From Streptosporangium lutulentum (GTDB lineage: Bacteria > Actinomycetota > Actinomycetes > Streptosporangiales > Streptosporangiaceae): a DNA stretch of 64,000 bases. Position 1 is the first letter of the stretch. Each line of letters begins with the position of its first letter. Position numbers and translations under genes: made by a program. The notes under the pieces are model-generated. The model saw only the letters and a list, made by a program, of their open reading frames with translations, was not told where the DNA came from and ran no database searches. Of this stretch, positions 38,723 through 46,771 are shown piece after piece. Location of the stretch: assembly GCF_030811455.1 (NCBI RefSeq), contig NZ_JAUSQU010000001.1:9796001-9860000 (forward strand), read 5' to 3'.

Positions 38723-39679
38723 TCAGCCGCAGTGTTCGAAGAGGCTGTCGTAGGCGGACGCGCCCGCCTTGCCTCCCCACTTGACGCATTTGCCGGGGGC
38801 GGCGGCGCGTACGGGACCGGCGTAGTAGCCGAAGTTGCCGGAATCGGTGATCCGGCTCTGTCCCTGTACTTCGAGGTAGGCGGAGGTGGCGGTGGCGGTG
38901 CCCAGCGAGGTGAGCTTGATGGTGGTCACGCAGTTGTTGCCGTTGGCGGTGTTGTAGAGCAGGTAGACGGTGCCCGCCGAGCCGAGGGTCGCGGAGTCGA
39001 TCACCGCGTAGCCGGAGCCGCAGACCTCCTGCGGGGTGTGCGGGTTGGTGCTGCCGCCGCCGCAGTTGGCCGAGGTCACCGTCTGGGAGGGGTAGCCGAA
39101 CGTGGACCCGTTGAAGACGGCCTTCTGGACGTTGGCCGGGTAGCTGGTTCCCTGACGAACCTCGTAGTGCAGGTGGGGTGAGATGCCGTTGCCCGGTCTG
39201 CTGGTATTGCCGACCGTGCCGATCTGCTGTCCCTGGGAGACCGAGGCGCCCTCGCTCACCGAGCGCGAGTTCAGGTGCGCGTAGTAGGTGGACCATCCGC
39301 CGCCATGATCGATTTTGACCAGGTTGCCGTAGCCGTTGAGCGATCCCTGGTGAGCCGAGATGACCACCGTGCCGGCCGCCGCGGCGACCACGGTGTCTCC
39401 CAGGTCGGCGTTCGCGGTGCCGCCCCGGTTGAAGTCGATCTCCCACGACTGGTGCGCGCTGCTCCCGCTGGAGTTGCCCGCCCAGGCCTGCCCGCAGGGG
39501 AAGGGGAGCTGGAAGTTGGTCGCCAGGGTGGTCGCGCCGTCGCTCGGCGCGGGGTTCGCCTCAAGCGTTGTCACCGGGTCCGCCAGAGTCGCCGCACCGG
39601 CGTTCGGTGCCAGGACGGCGCCGCCCGCGAGGCTGAGCAACAGGGCGAATCCCGCCGTGAGTACCCCTCTGAGTCTCAT
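38723..39679 (-). CDS. Secreted M23 metallopeptidase with SapA-like C-terminal module
   Basis: 318 residues from ATG 39679. A signal peptide (VLTAGFALLLSLAGGAVL, then NAGAAT) leads into an M23/LytM domain: HQSWEIDFNRG, STYYAHLNSRS, GNTSRPGNGISPHLHYEVR with the HLH metal site. A short linker joins the same about 100-residue module as the amidase (CGSGYAVIDSATLGSAG to the C-terminus). It is predicted to cut peptidoglycan cross-bridges. Because the modules are alike, both enzymes probably bind the same surface partner (inference). Confidence 0.9.
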   Translation of the reverse strand: MRLRGVLTAGFALLLSLAGGAVLAPNAGAATLADPVTTLEANPAPSDGATTLATNFQLPFPCGQAWAGNSSGSSAHQSWEIDFNRGGTANADLGDTVVAAAAGTVVISAHQGSLNGYGNLVKIDHGGGWSTYYAHLNSRSVSEGASVSQGQQIGTVGNTSRPGNGISPHLHYEVRQGTSYPANVQKAVFNGSTFGYPSQTVTSANCGGGSTNPHTPQEVCGSGYAVIDSATLGSAGTVYLLYNTANGNNCVTTIKLTSLGTATATSAYLEVQGQSRITDSGNFGYYAGPVRAAAPGKCVKWGGKAGASAYDSLFEHCG

Positions 39680-39982
39680 GCAGATCCTTTCCCGCAGGTC
39701 CGGTGAGGTGAGGCCCTGACCGGCGCCGTGCACTGTTTGTTGGATCTTTCCGAAAGTCCTTTGCTGGGGTTAAGGGTCTGGATCGGCTGCATAAAAATCA
39801 TCCAAAATCGGCATAACGGCCCGTCTGGCTCGCGCGGAGGCGGCCGGGGGAACCGGGTGCGGCGTCTCCTGAGAGCACGGGCGCGGTGACCACGACCGGG
39901 TGACGCCGATCACGTCCACTTGACCTCAACAAAGCTTGAGGTTCGAGGATGTCCACAGAGACGTCGAACGGGAGTGATCGGT

Positions 39983-40951
39983 ATGAGAGTCGTCCAGGTG
40001 ACCAGGTTCGGAGGACCCGAGGTGCTGGTGGCGGGCCAGGCACCCGATCCGGCCGCCGGACCGGGGCAGGTCGTGGTCGGGGTGTCCGTCGCGGACATCC
40101 TCTCCGTCGAGGTGCAGCTCCGCAGTGGCTGGGGCGCCGAGTACTTCAACCTGAGCCCGCCGTACGTGCCGGGGAGCGGGGTGGGCGGACGGGTGATCTC
40201 CGTCGGGGAGGGCGTGGACTCCACCTGGGTCGGACGGCACGTCGTCACCGGGACCGGAGGCGGCGGTTACGCCGAACGGGCCGTCGCCCCGGTGGAGGAG
40301 CTGATCCCGGTGCCGGACGGGCTGGACGTCCGAGAGGCGGTGGCGCTTCTCCAGATCGGTCCCGCCGCGCTGAGCCTGGTCGAGGAGGCCTCGATCAAAC
40401 CGGGGGAGCGGGTGCTGGTCACCGCGGCGGCCGGTGGTCTCGGCAGCCTGCTGGTGCAACTCGCGCACGCGGCGGGCGCCCACGTCATCGCGGCCGCCCG
40501 TGGCACGCGCAAGCTGGACCTGGCCGGAGAGCTGGGCGCCGGCACCGCGGTCGATTACTCCGGGGCGGACTGGCCCGAGCGGGTGCGCGAGGCGACGGAC
40601 GGCGAGGGAGCGGACGTGGTCTTCGACGGCGCCGGCGACCGGCTGGGCCAGGCCGCGTTCGAGGCAACGGCACGGGGTGGCCGGTTCTTCGCGTACGGCG
40701 TGTCCGGCGGGAGCTTCGCCCGACTCGACGCCGAGGAGGCGGAACGACGCGGGGTGAGCGTACGCGGGATCGAGCAGGTGCAGTTCGCGCCGGGGGATGC
40801 CAGAAGACTGGCCGAGCGGACGCTGGCGGAGGCGGCGGCGGGCCGGATCAGGCCGGTCATCGGGCAGACCTTCCCGCTGGAGCGGGCCGCCGACGCGCAC
40901 GCCGCGATCGAGGCCCGTGACGCCGTCGGAAAGACCCTGCTGCTGACCTGA
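39983..40951 (+). CDS. Quinone-oxidoreductase-like MDR enzyme
   Basis: 322 residues from ATG 39983, with GGGAG upstream. It is a zinc-less medium-chain dehydrogenase/reductase: N-terminal GroES fold (VTRFGGPEVLV), nucleotide-binding VLVTAAAGGLGSLLVQLA at about 139-156, then DVVFDGAGD and the C-terminal GKTLLLT typical of NADPH:quinone reductases. Substrate unknown. A second MDR gene of about 30-40 percent apparent similarity follows 67 bp downstream, suggesting an operon. Confidence 0.88.
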   Translation: MRVVQVTRFGGPEVLVAGQAPDPAAGPGQVVVGVSVADILSVEVQLRSGWGAEYFNLSPPYVPGSGVGGRVISVGEGVDSTWVGRHVVTGTGGGGYAERAVAPVEELIPVPDGLDVREAVALLQIGPAALSLVEEASIKPGERVLVTAAAGGLGSLLVQLAHAAGAHVIAAARGTRKLDLAGELGAGTAVDYSGADWPERVREATDGEGADVVFDGAGDRLGQAAFEATARGGRFFAYGVSGGSFARLDAEEAERRGVSVRGIEQVQFAPGDARRLAERTLAEAAAGRIRPVIGQTFPLERAADAHAAIEARDAVGKTLLLT

Positions 40952-41017
40952 GGCTGCCGTCCCGAGCCTTCGGCGCCCCGCCATCGGTTTTCCTCCGTGT
41001 TCGAGAAAGGAAGGGCC

Positions 41018-41938
41018 ATGTCCCGAGCCATCCGCTACGCCCGCTACGGCGGCCCCGAGGTGCTGACCCTCGACGAGGTCCCCGTCCCCGATCCCGGACC
41101 GGGAGAGGTGCGGGTCGCGGTGCGTGCCGCCGGAGTCAACGGCATCGACTGGAAACTCCGCCGTGGGTTCCTCGCCGGTGGCCGGCTCCTGGACGGACCC
41201 GTCGGCACCGGCGTCGAGTTCGCCGGAGTCGTCGACGCCCTCGGAGCCGGGGTCCGGGACTGGAACGTGGGCCAGGCGGTCTTCGGCCACGTCCCCTCCG
41301 GAGCCGTCGCCACCCACGTGCGGGTCGCCGCCGAGGGACTGCTGGCCAAGCCGGACCGGCTGTCCTTCGAGCAGGCGGCCGCGCTGCCGGTGGCCGCCGA
41401 GACCGCCTACCGCACCCTGCGGCAGCTCGACGTGAAACACGGCCGGACCCTGCTGGTTCACGCGGTCGCCGGGGGCGTCGGGCTGGTCGCCGCGCAGCTC
41501 GCCCGCGCCTGGGACGCGGAGGTGGTCGGCACGGCCGGTGCCGTCCACCACGACTTCCTGCGCGAGCTGGGCGTCCGGCCGGTCACCTACGGCGACGGCC
41601 TGGCCGAGCGGGTGCGCGCCGCCGCCCCCGAAGGGGTCGACGCGGTCCTGGACGCCTCCGGCCGTGACGTGCTCGCCCTGTCCGTCGAGCTGACCGGTGA
41701 CCCGGAGAAGGTCGTCACCATCGCCGACGGGCGCGCCGCCGAGCACGGGGTGCGCTTCTCGACCGGCGCCGACGGGGTGCCCCTGCCGGAGGTCTTCGCG
41801 GAGATCTTCCCGCTGCTGGAGTGGGGCGCGCTGCGCCTGCCGATCGAGAGGACCTTCCCGCTGGAGCGGGCCGCGGACGCCTATCGCCTCAGCGAGGAGG
41901 GCCACCTCCTCGGCAAGATCGTGATCGTGGTCGCGTGA
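41018..41938 (+). CDS. Zinc-less MDR oxidoreductase
   Basis: 306 residues from ATG 41018 with GGAAGG upstream. ARYGGPEVLTLDEVPVPDPG at the N-terminus and TLLVHAVAGGVGLVAAQLAR as the Rossmann motif identify the quinone-reductase-like MDR group; GKIVIVV closes it. It probably uses NADPH. Paralogous to the gene just upstream. Confidence 0.88.
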   Translation: MSRAIRYARYGGPEVLTLDEVPVPDPGPGEVRVAVRAAGVNGIDWKLRRGFLAGGRLLDGPVGTGVEFAGVVDALGAGVRDWNVGQAVFGHVPSGAVATHVRVAAEGLLAKPDRLSFEQAAALPVAAETAYRTLRQLDVKHGRTLLVHAVAGGVGLVAAQLARAWDAEVVGTAGAVHHDFLRELGVRPVTYGDGLAERVRAAAPEGVDAVLDASGRDVLALSVELTGDPEKVVTIADGRAAEHGVRFSTGADGVPLPEVFAEIFPLLEWGALRLPIERTFPLERAADAYRLSEEGHLLGKIVIVVA

Positions 41939-41996
41939 GGCTCACCCCGGCCCGGGGCGAGGTACGGGGCCGGGGTGCGACCCGGGGAGATGAAGG

Positions 41997-42353
41997 TCAG
42001 GCGAAGAGCAGGTCGGTGAGCCTCTTCGTCGCCTCGGCGAGGGCGCCGACCGATCCGACGCGGGCGGCGAGGCGCGCGAGCGTGTCGGAGAGCCGGTCGC
42101 GGTCCTGCTCCTCGGCCGGAAGGGCCAGCTCGTCGGCGACCTCCGCCGCGTCGCGAATCGCCGGCCCCGGCTTCTCCAGGGACGCCGCGTGCCGCTCCAC
42201 GAGCGCCCGCAGTTCGCGGGCGAGGCTCACGGCCTCGTCGGCGCCGCCGCCCTCGCCACCGTCACCGGCCGAGTAGTTGACCGTCGCGTTGTCGCCGACC
42301 GTGGTGGCCCCGCTGAACGTGCCACCGGTGATCTGGTTTCCGTAGTTGGTCAT
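41997..42353 (-). CDS. DUF5955-like small protein with N-terminal beta motif
   Basis: 118 residues. The first about 30 (GNQITGGTFSGATTVGDNAT) form a short Gly/Thr-rich repeat-like segment, then a helical body (EAVSLARELRALVERHAASL). It resembles DUF5955. Its ATG overlaps the stop of the upstream membrane-protein gene (ATGA), and that protein ends in nearly the same Gly/Thr motif. The two therefore probably assemble through this motif (inference). Function unknown. Confidence 0.7.
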   Translation of the reverse strand: MTNYGNQITGGTFSGATTVGDNATVNYSAGDGGEGGGADEAVSLARELRALVERHAASLEKPGPAIRDAAEVADELALPAEEQDRDRLSDTLARLAARVGSVGALAEATKRLTDLLFA

Positions 42354-44053
42354 GTCGCCTTTCCCATGGGAGAGGAGGGGGCCGCCATGTTGACGGTGGC
42401 CTGCGCGCCGACCGTCGTGGTCCCGTTGAACGAACCGCCGCTGATCATCGTGCCGTTGTTGACGATCGCGGCCGCCTGCTGCCGGTAGGCGCCGGTGTCG
42501 ATGTCGTGCGCCTCCAGGAAGTCGAGGACGCCGGCGTTGAGGCGTTCGCCGATGAGCTTGGTGTATCTGAAGGAGTCGAGCTGCTGGAGGTAGGTCGTCT
42601 CGCCCTGCTCGGCGCCCATCTCACGGACGCTGGAGCGGGCACCGTAGTCGTAGAGGATGTAGTCCTGGGGATGGCGGCGTGGCACGAGCCGGTCGCGGAG
42701 GGTCGCGTAACCGAGGCCGATCAGCCGGATCGGCGCGAGGACGAGATCGCCCAGCAGCTGCCCGCGTAACACCGCGAGGGAGGTCAGCGCGATCCGGGCG
42801 GCGCCGTCGCGGGGGAGACGATCCACGAGGTGGTAGGCGTCGGCGATCGGGGGCAGCACGGTGACGATGAACTCGGTGTAGAGCATGCGCCCCTCGACCG
42901 CGAGGTACACGAAGGCCGAGACGACGACCTCCTGGTCCTCGGCGGGCATGACCAGGCGGTGGTTCTCGTCCCTGATCTCCGGGGCCGCCGTGCCGACGGT
43001 GATCCGCTGGTAGTACCTCAGCCCCGCCTTGGGCTGGCGGACGACGGCCCGGATGGCGGCCTCTCCCAGCCCGGGCACCGGCAGTCCGGTGCCCGGATCG
43101 ATCAGCGGGTGCGTCCCGTCGTTCGTGAAGAGCCGGTTGACCTTTCCGCGGGCGATGACGTGATCGCCGATCTGGAGGTCCAGCCTCTCGGCGGGACGGT
43201 CGACCTGGTCACGCATCTCGACCAGGCGCAGGCCGACGAAGTCGTAGAGCTCCTGCGGGTCGATGACGGGGGTCTCACGGGCCCGCGAGGATTTCGGCCG
43301 GTCGAGCTCGACCGCGATCGCCCAGGCCCGGGCGACCTGGCCGGCCCCGACGAACGGGTTCTCCGCGGAGTAGAGGGTGAGGTTGCCTCGCTGGGCCTCG
43401 GTGAGATACGCGATGCGCGCGGCGTCCGACGGGGTGCCGGCACCGGCCGAGGCCGTCGCCCCCGGCCGCAGATCCCTGGACAGGAGCATGCCGATCGCCA
43501 CCCGGTAGCCGACGACGATCACCAGCGTCACGAGGACAAAAAACAAGCCGAGCGCGGAGTTCGGCTCGCTCCCTTCGGAGAATTCGTCCGCCGGCGAGCT
43601 CAGCATGTAGCGGCTCAGGAAAGTGAAGAAGAACAACAGCAGGATGCCGGCCATGGCGACCGTCACCAGGCCGGTGCGATTGTTCAGGTGTCGCCGCTCG
43701 CGCTGCTTGCGGATCTGGGTGGACCAGAGCACCGCCAGCACCGCGACCGTGACAATCCAGATCAGCATGTATCCGGGGGCCGCGACCACGCCGATGACGA
43801 TCACGGCGGTCAGGAGCAGGTCCCGTACGGCGAGCATGGCCCTGGCCCGCAGGCAGTGGCTTACGACCGGGCCGATGTCCACGTCGCCGTGCGAGGACGC
43901 GACCGCGCGGTAGGGGTCGCCGAGAAGCTCGTCGACGACCTTGTTGCGAAATCCTGTGTCGAGATAGGCGGCCGCGCACAGGTAACGCGTGACGCTACGC
44001 AGAGGAAGCGCGGACCGCGGCGACGACTGTGGTGCGAAAGGGACTGAATTCAT
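42350..44053 (-). CDS. Large membrane protein with C-terminal beta motif
   Basis: 567 residues from ATG 44053 (GGAG 10 bp upstream). Residues about 80-200 hold three or four hydrophobic helices (LLTAVIVIGVVAAPGYML; MAGILLLFFFTFL; LGLFFVLVTLVIVVGY). A long soluble region (about 210-540) follows; the last about 30 residues carry SGGSFNGTTTVGAQATVN, the same pattern as the start of the coupled DUF5955-like protein. No enzyme motif was seen. Such membrane-anchored architectures occur with effector-associated modules, but no function can be assigned. Confidence 0.72.
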   Translation of the reverse strand: MNSVPFAPQSSPRSALPLRSVTRYLCAAAYLDTGFRNKVVDELLGDPYRAVASSHGDVDIGPVVSHCLRARAMLAVRDLLLTAVIVIGVVAAPGYMLIWIVTVAVLAVLWSTQIRKQRERRHLNNRTGLVTVAMAGILLLFFFTFLSRYMLSSPADEFSEGSEPNSALGLFFVLVTLVIVVGYRVAIGMLLSRDLRPGATASAGAGTPSDAARIAYLTEAQRGNLTLYSAENPFVGAGQVARAWAIAVELDRPKSSRARETPVIDPQELYDFVGLRLVEMRDQVDRPAERLDLQIGDHVIARGKVNRLFTNDGTHPLIDPGTGLPVPGLGEAAIRAVVRQPKAGLRYYQRITVGTAAPEIRDENHRLVMPAEDQEVVVSAFVYLAVEGRMLYTEFIVTVLPPIADAYHLVDRLPRDGAARIALTSLAVLRGQLLGDLVLAPIRLIGLGYATLRDRLVPRRHPQDYILYDYGARSSVREMGAEQGETTYLQQLDSFRYTKLIGERLNAGVLDFLEAHDIDTGAYRQQAAAIVNNGTMISGGSFNGTTTVGAQATVNMAAPSSPMGKAT

Positions 44054-44244
44054 GGGGGACTCCGAAGTGTCGGATGTCCCTGATGGTAGGTGTGAATCGC
44101 GGGATGTCGCCGGTGCTTCGCGCAATCAAGGTCTTTTGTGGCTTTTTTGAAATGCCGTCTGGATCACTGATATCGATAATCGGATGCGTTTATATGGGGA
44201 TTTGTATCGAACGAATGGCGCCGCTTCCGGTACGCATTCGGTGA

Positions 44245-44437
44245 TCATTCGTTGCGAAGATCGGCGGAGCCCTGGCGGAGACGGGACGCGGCGGGTTCGG
44301 GCAGGTCGAGCCCGCGCGTGGAGATGCCGACGGCCAGGCAGGTTCCCCGGGTCGCGGCTGCGAACAGCAGGCAGCGTTCACGTTGCAGGTCCTGGTGGTG
44401 AGCGATCGGGTCTTCTTCGGCAGGCGTGATGGCAGCG
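44245..44437 (-). pseudogene. C-terminal remnant of a UvrD-like helicase
   Basis: The minus strand reads [20 protein letters not shown], then LFAAATRGTC before a stop at 44245. This corresponds to helicase motif VI and its surroundings in UvrD-type proteins (RERCLLFVAATRAR). The key Arg region is altered (RGT), and upstream the frame is cut by an IS630-like fragment at about 44437. Confidence 0.6.
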
Positions 44438-44584
44438 GTTGGCCGACATCCGCGTCACCCGAAACCGGCGCGCGACCTCCAGCGCCGACACTCCCTGAGC
44501 GAACAGCTCAGCGGCCTCAAACCGTAACCGCTCGCGTTTGATGCGTTCCTCGGCGGTCAGACCACCATCTTCGGGATATCTCAT
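44438..44584 (-). pseudogene. N-terminal remnant of an IS630-family transposase
   Basis: [40 protein letters not shown] is the helix-turn-helix head of IS630-type transposases. After about 50 residues it runs into the helicase remnant, so both genes are truncated at one junction. Confidence 0.65.
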
Positions 44585-44608
44585 ACCTTCGGCATAGCAA
44601 ACCTGTCA

Positions 44609-44809
44609 TCAGCCGTCGGCACCCGTACCCCGCTGTAACTTCCACCCTTCAAGGTCAGTTGCGAGGAAGTAACGGTCTGGGCTGATGGGTCGATCCACGG
44701 GGGGGGTGACTGCTTGGACGGAGATAGCCGCACGCATCCAGTTCGACGGTCTGCTGGAGCCGTACAACGACAGCGTGATGTCCGACTCATCGCCTGTGTC
44801 CATCCACAT
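44609..44809 (-). CDS. Small ORF of unknown function
   Basis: 66 residues; ITLSLYGSSRPSNWMRAAIS and YFLATDLEGWKLQRG look like a real alpha-beta protein rather than random translation, but no family is recognised and no clear ribosome site is present. It may be a fragment. Confidence 0.35.
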   Translation of the reverse strand: MWMDTGDESDITLSLYGSSRPSNWMRAAISVQAVTPPVDRPISPDRYFLATDLEGWKLQRGTGADG

Positions 44810-45033
44810 CCGACTGCCCGGTCGCCTTTATGCGATACGCACCGGGTTGCGTCGTGCTCTTTGGCGCGGGAAGGTGAGGCTGGACCTCTCCACGGAATCG
44901 GGTGCACGGCCTTCCCGCTCCCGCTGGAGTGCGGCAGATGAACTGCGTCCATTACTCTGAGTGAGTTGACAGGCACGGAATCATGCCTGTTTACTGGTCT
45001 CAATCACGCCATCGGACACGTGCCGGTGGTTGA

Positions 45034-45058
45034 AGGCCCCGTCCGTTGGACGGGGCCT
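45034..45058 (-). terminator. Terminator at the end of the NYN gene
   Basis: A perfect 11-bp stem (45034-45044 with 45048-45058) with a 3-nt loop lies 3 bp past the NYN stop. The plus-strand side is followed by CACTTATTT, so it could work in both directions. Confidence 0.75.
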
Positions 45059-45061
45059 CAC

Positions 45062-45715
45062 TTATTTCCGCCATAGGTCCGGATGCCACGATGCCGGGCG
45101 CTGAATCTCTCCCATGTGATCCTGAAGCTTCTCCGGGAACTGGCAGGTTTCGAAGGCGTTCGTCTTGATCTGCCGGAAGAAGGTCGGAGGGATCTGCTGT
45201 AGTTGCCAGCTGCCCGTGGAACGTCGTCCGGGATTGAAGATGCCCACCGGCAGGCCATGGTCATGGCAGACCATCCGGATGGGTTCTGCGAGATCGGCGT
45301 CATTGCTGATCACGACGGCGGATTCACAGTCACCGCTGAGAGCGTCGGAGAGTAGGTAGGCCCCGATGTTGACATCCGTTCCCTTCTCCTCCACCTTGAT
45401 TACTTCCACGGTCCTCGGACCGGTGAGGGGAGGGCGGGCCAGGCGCATTCGGACCTTGCTGACCTGGAAGCGTCCGAGGTGGATGCTGAGGTGCGGAATC
45501 GTGGCCAGAGCCCTGAGATAGAAGTCTTGCCGGTTTGGTTTGTCGGGATCATCTGGCCATGCCATGACATTGGCGGTGAAGTAGCGGATGCGACGGATCT
45601 CATGTGCGGGCAGAAGTCGACGGGTGAAAGTGTCAAGGTCCAGCCACTTGTACGGGCTGCCCTTGAGCCGACCGTAGAAGAGGTTGAAGCCGTCAACATA
45701 GACGTTCGTTATCAC
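45062..45715 (-). CDS. NYN-domain (LabA/DUF88-like) putative ribonuclease
   Basis: 217 residues from GTG. NVYVDGFNLFYG at the N-terminus, KGTDVNIGAYLLSDAL (about 110-126) and VVISNDADLAEPIRMV (about 134-150) carry the conserved acidic residues of NYN/PIN-like nucleases. The domain is metal-dependent and acts on RNA in characterised relatives. It is divergent from the gene at 45846, which shares a domain with the BREX-side DUF262 protein; a defence role is plausible but unproven. Confidence 0.85.
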   Translation of the reverse strand: MITNVYVDGFNLFYGRLKGSPYKWLDLDTFTRRLLPAHEIRRIRYFTANVMAWPDDPDKPNRQDFYLRALATIPHLSIHLGRFQVSKVRMRLARPPLTGPRTVEVIKVEEKGTDVNIGAYLLSDALSGDCESAVVISNDADLAEPIRMVCHDHGLPVGIFNPGRRSTGSWQLQQIPPTFFRQIKTNAFETCQFPEKLQDHMGEIQRPASWHPDLWRK

Positions 45716-45845
45716 AGGGTAAATATATCGTCACGTAACGTAAGGGCTGTGCTGGTTTCCCGGAGCCCAAAAGGGAGTGTGGGCGTGAGCCGGGTTGGAT
45801 CTCTCCCTATGTAATGACCAGGGCGGATCCAACGATGATCTAGAT

Positions 45846-46595
45846 ATGGCATCGCGGATGGAGCTCACCCGGCAAATCCTGTTCATGGCCACCCGGCTCC
45901 TGGCCGAGCACCCCGACGGCCTACCTGTCTCCGAGCTGTGGCCCTTGATCAAGGGGCGCATGCCGGACTTGGACGAGCAGTGGAACTCAGGCGGAGCGAG
46001 CAGTAACAGGCCGGAGCTTGCTCTTCAATGGAAGAGCGCCGACCCCGGCCAGCGAATCACAGCACGGGAGCTGGCCGAGCTGCTGGACCTTCCCGGCGCG
46101 CTGAACCTCAGTGAGGCGGAGCTCGCAGCCAACGATGATCACGCCGATGTCGACGAACACGAGGCGCGCTTCTTCCAGCAGTTGGGCGATGCGCGTGGAC
46201 CGCAGGCGGCCGGCGCGGTCTCCCGGCTGCTGGACTGGTGGCGCGACCGCGGCGGTGAGGTGCAGTTCGGTCGTTCGGCGGGGGCTTCCTGTGCGCCCTT
46301 CGTCAGGCATGGCGGTGAGACCCTGACCATGGTCCGCTTCTATTCCAGGACGGTTGAAGTGCCTTTCGGGACGCTCAAGAAGCGCGTCCCGTTCAGCGAC
46401 CCCATTCTCCGCGACGAGCTGCGCAGGCGCTTCAACGACGCTCCAGGCGTAGAGCTGCCCGCGGCCAAGCTGGAGCTCTATCCCTCCTTCGAGATTGATC
46501 TGATGGCGGACGAAGCCGTCTGGGACGTGGTGGTCGCCTGCCTCGACTGGTTCACCGCCCAGACCGAAACCGATGGCGGTCCGTCGACGACCTGA
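45846..46595 (+). CDS. Winged-helix protein with the C-terminal domain of the DUF262 protein
   Basis: 249 residues from ATG 45846 (the frame is open to 45795; ATG 45858 is also possible). Residues 1-45 (LTRQILFMATRLLAEHPDGL, SELWPLIKGRMPDL) resemble the winged-helix head of Mrr-type restriction proteins. From about residue 65 (ITARELAELLDLPGALNL) to the end it parallels the last about 170 residues of the protein at 3-2168, including FLEQLG/FFQQLG, GPQAAGAV and VEVPFGTLKKR. The join suggests a gene made by deletion or recombination between defence genes. Function unknown; likely DNA- or modification-recognition (inference). Confidence 0.7.
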   Translation: MASRMELTRQILFMATRLLAEHPDGLPVSELWPLIKGRMPDLDEQWNSGGASSNRPELALQWKSADPGQRITARELAELLDLPGALNLSEAELAANDDHADVDEHEARFFQQLGDARGPQAAGAVSRLLDWWRDRGGEVQFGRSAGASCAPFVRHGGETLTMVRFYSRTVEVPFGTLKKRVPFSDPILRDELRRRFNDAPGVELPAAKLELYPSFEIDLMADEAVWDVVVACLDWFTAQTETDGGPSTT

Positions 46596-46634
46596 GAGTA
46601 GGGCGTGCACTACCGGAAACCTCGGGGGTGCGCT
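46586..46634 (+). repeat. Intergenic repeat, copy 1
   Basis: The segment from GACGACCTGAG through GGGCGTGCACTACCGGAAAC to CTCGGGGG recurs at 49977 with only a 2-bp gap difference. Copy 1 starts within the last codons of the preceding gene. Confidence 0.8.
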
Positions 46635-46745
46635 ACAGGGGATCCGGGTAGAGCCCGGTAGCCGATCGGCCGCCTCGGCCATGCGGGCACGCAGCTCCGG
46701 CGGGTCGACTACCTCCGCCTCCGGGCCGAGGCGTAGAACTCATCG
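46633..46745 (-). pseudogene. C-terminal remnant of a WYL-domain regulator
   Basis: The minus strand reads LRLGPEAEVVDPPELRARMA then EAADRL; a one-base shift afterwards gives GLYPDPL and a stop at 46633. This is the standard end of YafY/WYL transcription factors. The rest of the gene is absent. Confidence 0.55.
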
Positions 46746-46771
46746 ACGCGATCAGTACAGGTTCCAGGCTG

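Noticed and set aside
39680-39982. A c-di-AMP (ydaO-type) riboswitch upstream of the M23 peptidase
   Set aside because: Looked for because such switches often precede cell-wall hydrolases in actinomycetes; the conserved segments were not found.
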